This document shows positions 5,061-6,083 of a DNA stretch of 6,083 nt, piece after piece. Numbering within the stretch: position 1 is the stretch's first letter; every line of letters begins with the position of its first letter. Made by a program: the position numbers and the translations under genes. The stretch covers positions 1 to 6,083 of the forward strand of contig CALFEA010000001.1 in the NCBI GenBank assembly GCA_937950385.1. The letters are read 5' to 3'. The notes under the pieces are model-generated. The model did not search any database, had not been told where the DNA came from, and saw only the letters and a program-made list of their open reading frames with translations. The DNA is from an uncultured Altererythrobacter sp. GTDB lineage: Bacteria; Pseudomonadota; Alphaproteobacteria; Sphingomonadales; Sphingomonadaceae.

Positions 5061-6083
5061 TTAAATCCGCTTCAACGTCCCGCCGCTGACCTGCCAAACG
5101 GCGGCCTCATCCAAGATTTCGCCAAAGGGCGCGGTTTCTGTGCCGGTGAACCACACCTGTGCTGCGCCTTGACGCAGGCGTTCAAACAGGGCTGCGCGCC
5201 GGATTTCGTCCAAATGGGCGGCGACCTCATCCAGCAATAATACGCCAGGGCGTCCTTCGGCTGCCAATGTTGCATGGGCAAGCGTGATTGCGATCAGCAT
5301 CGCCTTTTGCTCGCCAGTGGAGCAGCGACTTGCGGCTTGACCTGTTCCCGACATCACCACTTCCAATTCATCGCGGTGCGGGCCGGATAAGGCGCGCCCT
5401 GCTGCGCGGTCTTTGGGCCGGGCGCGGCGCAATTCTTCGCGCAATTCGTCAAAGCCAGTAGGGCCGCCTGCGCGGTAGGTTAGCAGTGGCTTGGCAAAGG
5501 GTTCCTCGGGCAGGGCGGATAATTCATCCATTAGCGCGGCGATCAAATTCTGACGGGTGGCAGCGACCAATGCGCCAAATTCTGCGGCCTGTGCTTCAAT
5601 TGCATCGAGCCATGTGGCCTCGCCGGCGCGGCCTTGAATATCCTCCAGCAGTTTGTTGCGTTCGCGGATTGCAGCCTCATAGCGCGAAGTGTTGCGTGCA
5701 TGAGTAGGGTCCACCGCCAGCGCCATACGGTCAATATACCGCCTGCGTGCGCCTGCGCTATCAGTGAAGAGGCCGTCCATTGACGGGGTCAGCCAACCCA
5801 TCGCCAGCCATTCGCCAAGGCTAGCCGCGCTGGCCGCCGCGCCATTGATCCGCACAATGCGCCGGCCGGGTTGGTCCGGCTCTACCTGAGTGCCAATCCG
5901 CGCGCTTTCATGGCCTTGTTCTTTCAGGCTAGCGCCAATGGCAAAGCCGCCGCCTTCTGATTGCGCACTTGTCTGTCCGGCCATATCGGGCAGGGGAGCG
6001 CGCCGCAGTCCGCGTCCAGGTGCCAGCAGTGATAAAGCCTCCAGCACATTGGTTTTGCCCGCGCCATTTTCTCCAACCAGCAG
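5061..6083 (-). CDS. recF: DNA replication/repair protein RecF (N-terminus beyond window)
   Basis: RecF is a cytoplasmic SMC-like ATPase that binds gapped or junction DNA and, with RecO and RecR, helps load RecA at single-strand gaps. The frame is open to the right edge and 340 residues are visible; family members are usually about 360-380, so roughly 20 or more N-terminal residues are missing. The GTG at 6047 is an internal valine codon just after Walker A, not the start. Counting from the edge: Walker A GENGAGKT (4-11) followed by NVLEALSLL; GPHRDEL (234-240); ABC signature STGEQKAM (255-262); Walker B VLLLDEV (281-287) with D-loop AHLD (289-292). The closing WFTGTE...FGEIL segment is typical of alphaproteobacterial RecF. 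It stops at TAA (5063-5061), convergent with tesA. dnaN or gyrB, common RecF neighbours, are not seen on the side within view. Confidence 0.95.
   Translation of the reverse strand: MLVGENGAGKTNVLEALSLLAPGRGLRRAPLPDMAGQTSAQSEGGGFAIGASLKEQGHESARIGTQVEPDQPGRRIVRINGAAASAASLGEWLAMGWLTPSMDGLFTDSAGARRRYIDRMALAVDPTHARNTSRYEAAIRERNKLLEDIQGRAGEATWLDAIEAQAAEFGALVAATRQNLIAALMDELSALPEEPFAKPLLTYRAGGPTGFDELREELRRARPKDRAAGRALSGPHRDELEVVMSGTGQAASRCSTGEQKAMLIAITLAHATLAAEGRPGVLLLDEVAAHLDEIRRAALFERLRQGAAQVWFTGTETAPFGEILDEAAVWQVSGGTLKRI

Noticed and set aside
6045..6047. GTG as the start codon of recF
   Set aside because: The frame continues upstream to the window edge and encodes the Walker A motif GENGAGKT, which RecF needs, so the gene starts beyond the window.

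Overview
The window looks like a piece of an alphaproteobacterial chromosome, most likely Sphingomonadales (Erythrobacteraceae-like). This is inferred from the style of the RecF and ABC permease proteins, the moderately high GC content and the compact gene packing; no rRNA or other marker gene is present to prove it. All the genes belong to known families. I found no mobile element, CRISPR array, tRNA or rRNA, and no clear sign of an undescribed multi-gene system.

Layout: (1) Bases 1-832, plus strand, hold two small integral membrane proteins: the 3' part of a DUF805 protein cut by the left edge, then an RDD-family protein. A hairpin and a perfect AT-rich palindrome lie between them. The two proteins end in nearly the same short C-terminal tail (N/D-A-N-V-F-D/S). 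(2) Bases 833-894 separate convergent genes and contain a strong hairpin with a GCGA tetraloop, with T-runs in both reading directions, so it looks like a shared bidirectional terminator. (3) Bases 895-4126 (or 4174), minus strand, encode a YbbA-type ABC ATPase followed one base later by a large YbbP-type permease with two FtsX domains. (4) About 100 bases of divergent spacer lead to tesA (4228-4947, plus strand), an SGNH/GDSL arylesterase/thioesterase with a lipoprotein signal. (5) Bases 4948-5060 are a GC-rich, palindrome-dense spacer between convergent genes. (6) Bases 5061-6083, minus strand, hold recF, lacking only its extreme N-terminus beyond the right edge.

How they work together: the ATPase, the permease and the divergent tesA form the conserved YbbA-YbbP-TesA neighbourhood also seen in Escherichia coli. 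There an inner-membrane ABC machine of the mechanotransmission (MacB/LolCDE-like) type is paired with a periplasmic lipid/ester hydrolase. Here the hydrolase appears to be membrane-anchored by a lipid, which fits a role next to a membrane machine. RecF is an unrelated recombinational-repair gene. The DUF805 and RDD proteins have no assigned function and share only their location and C-terminal tails.
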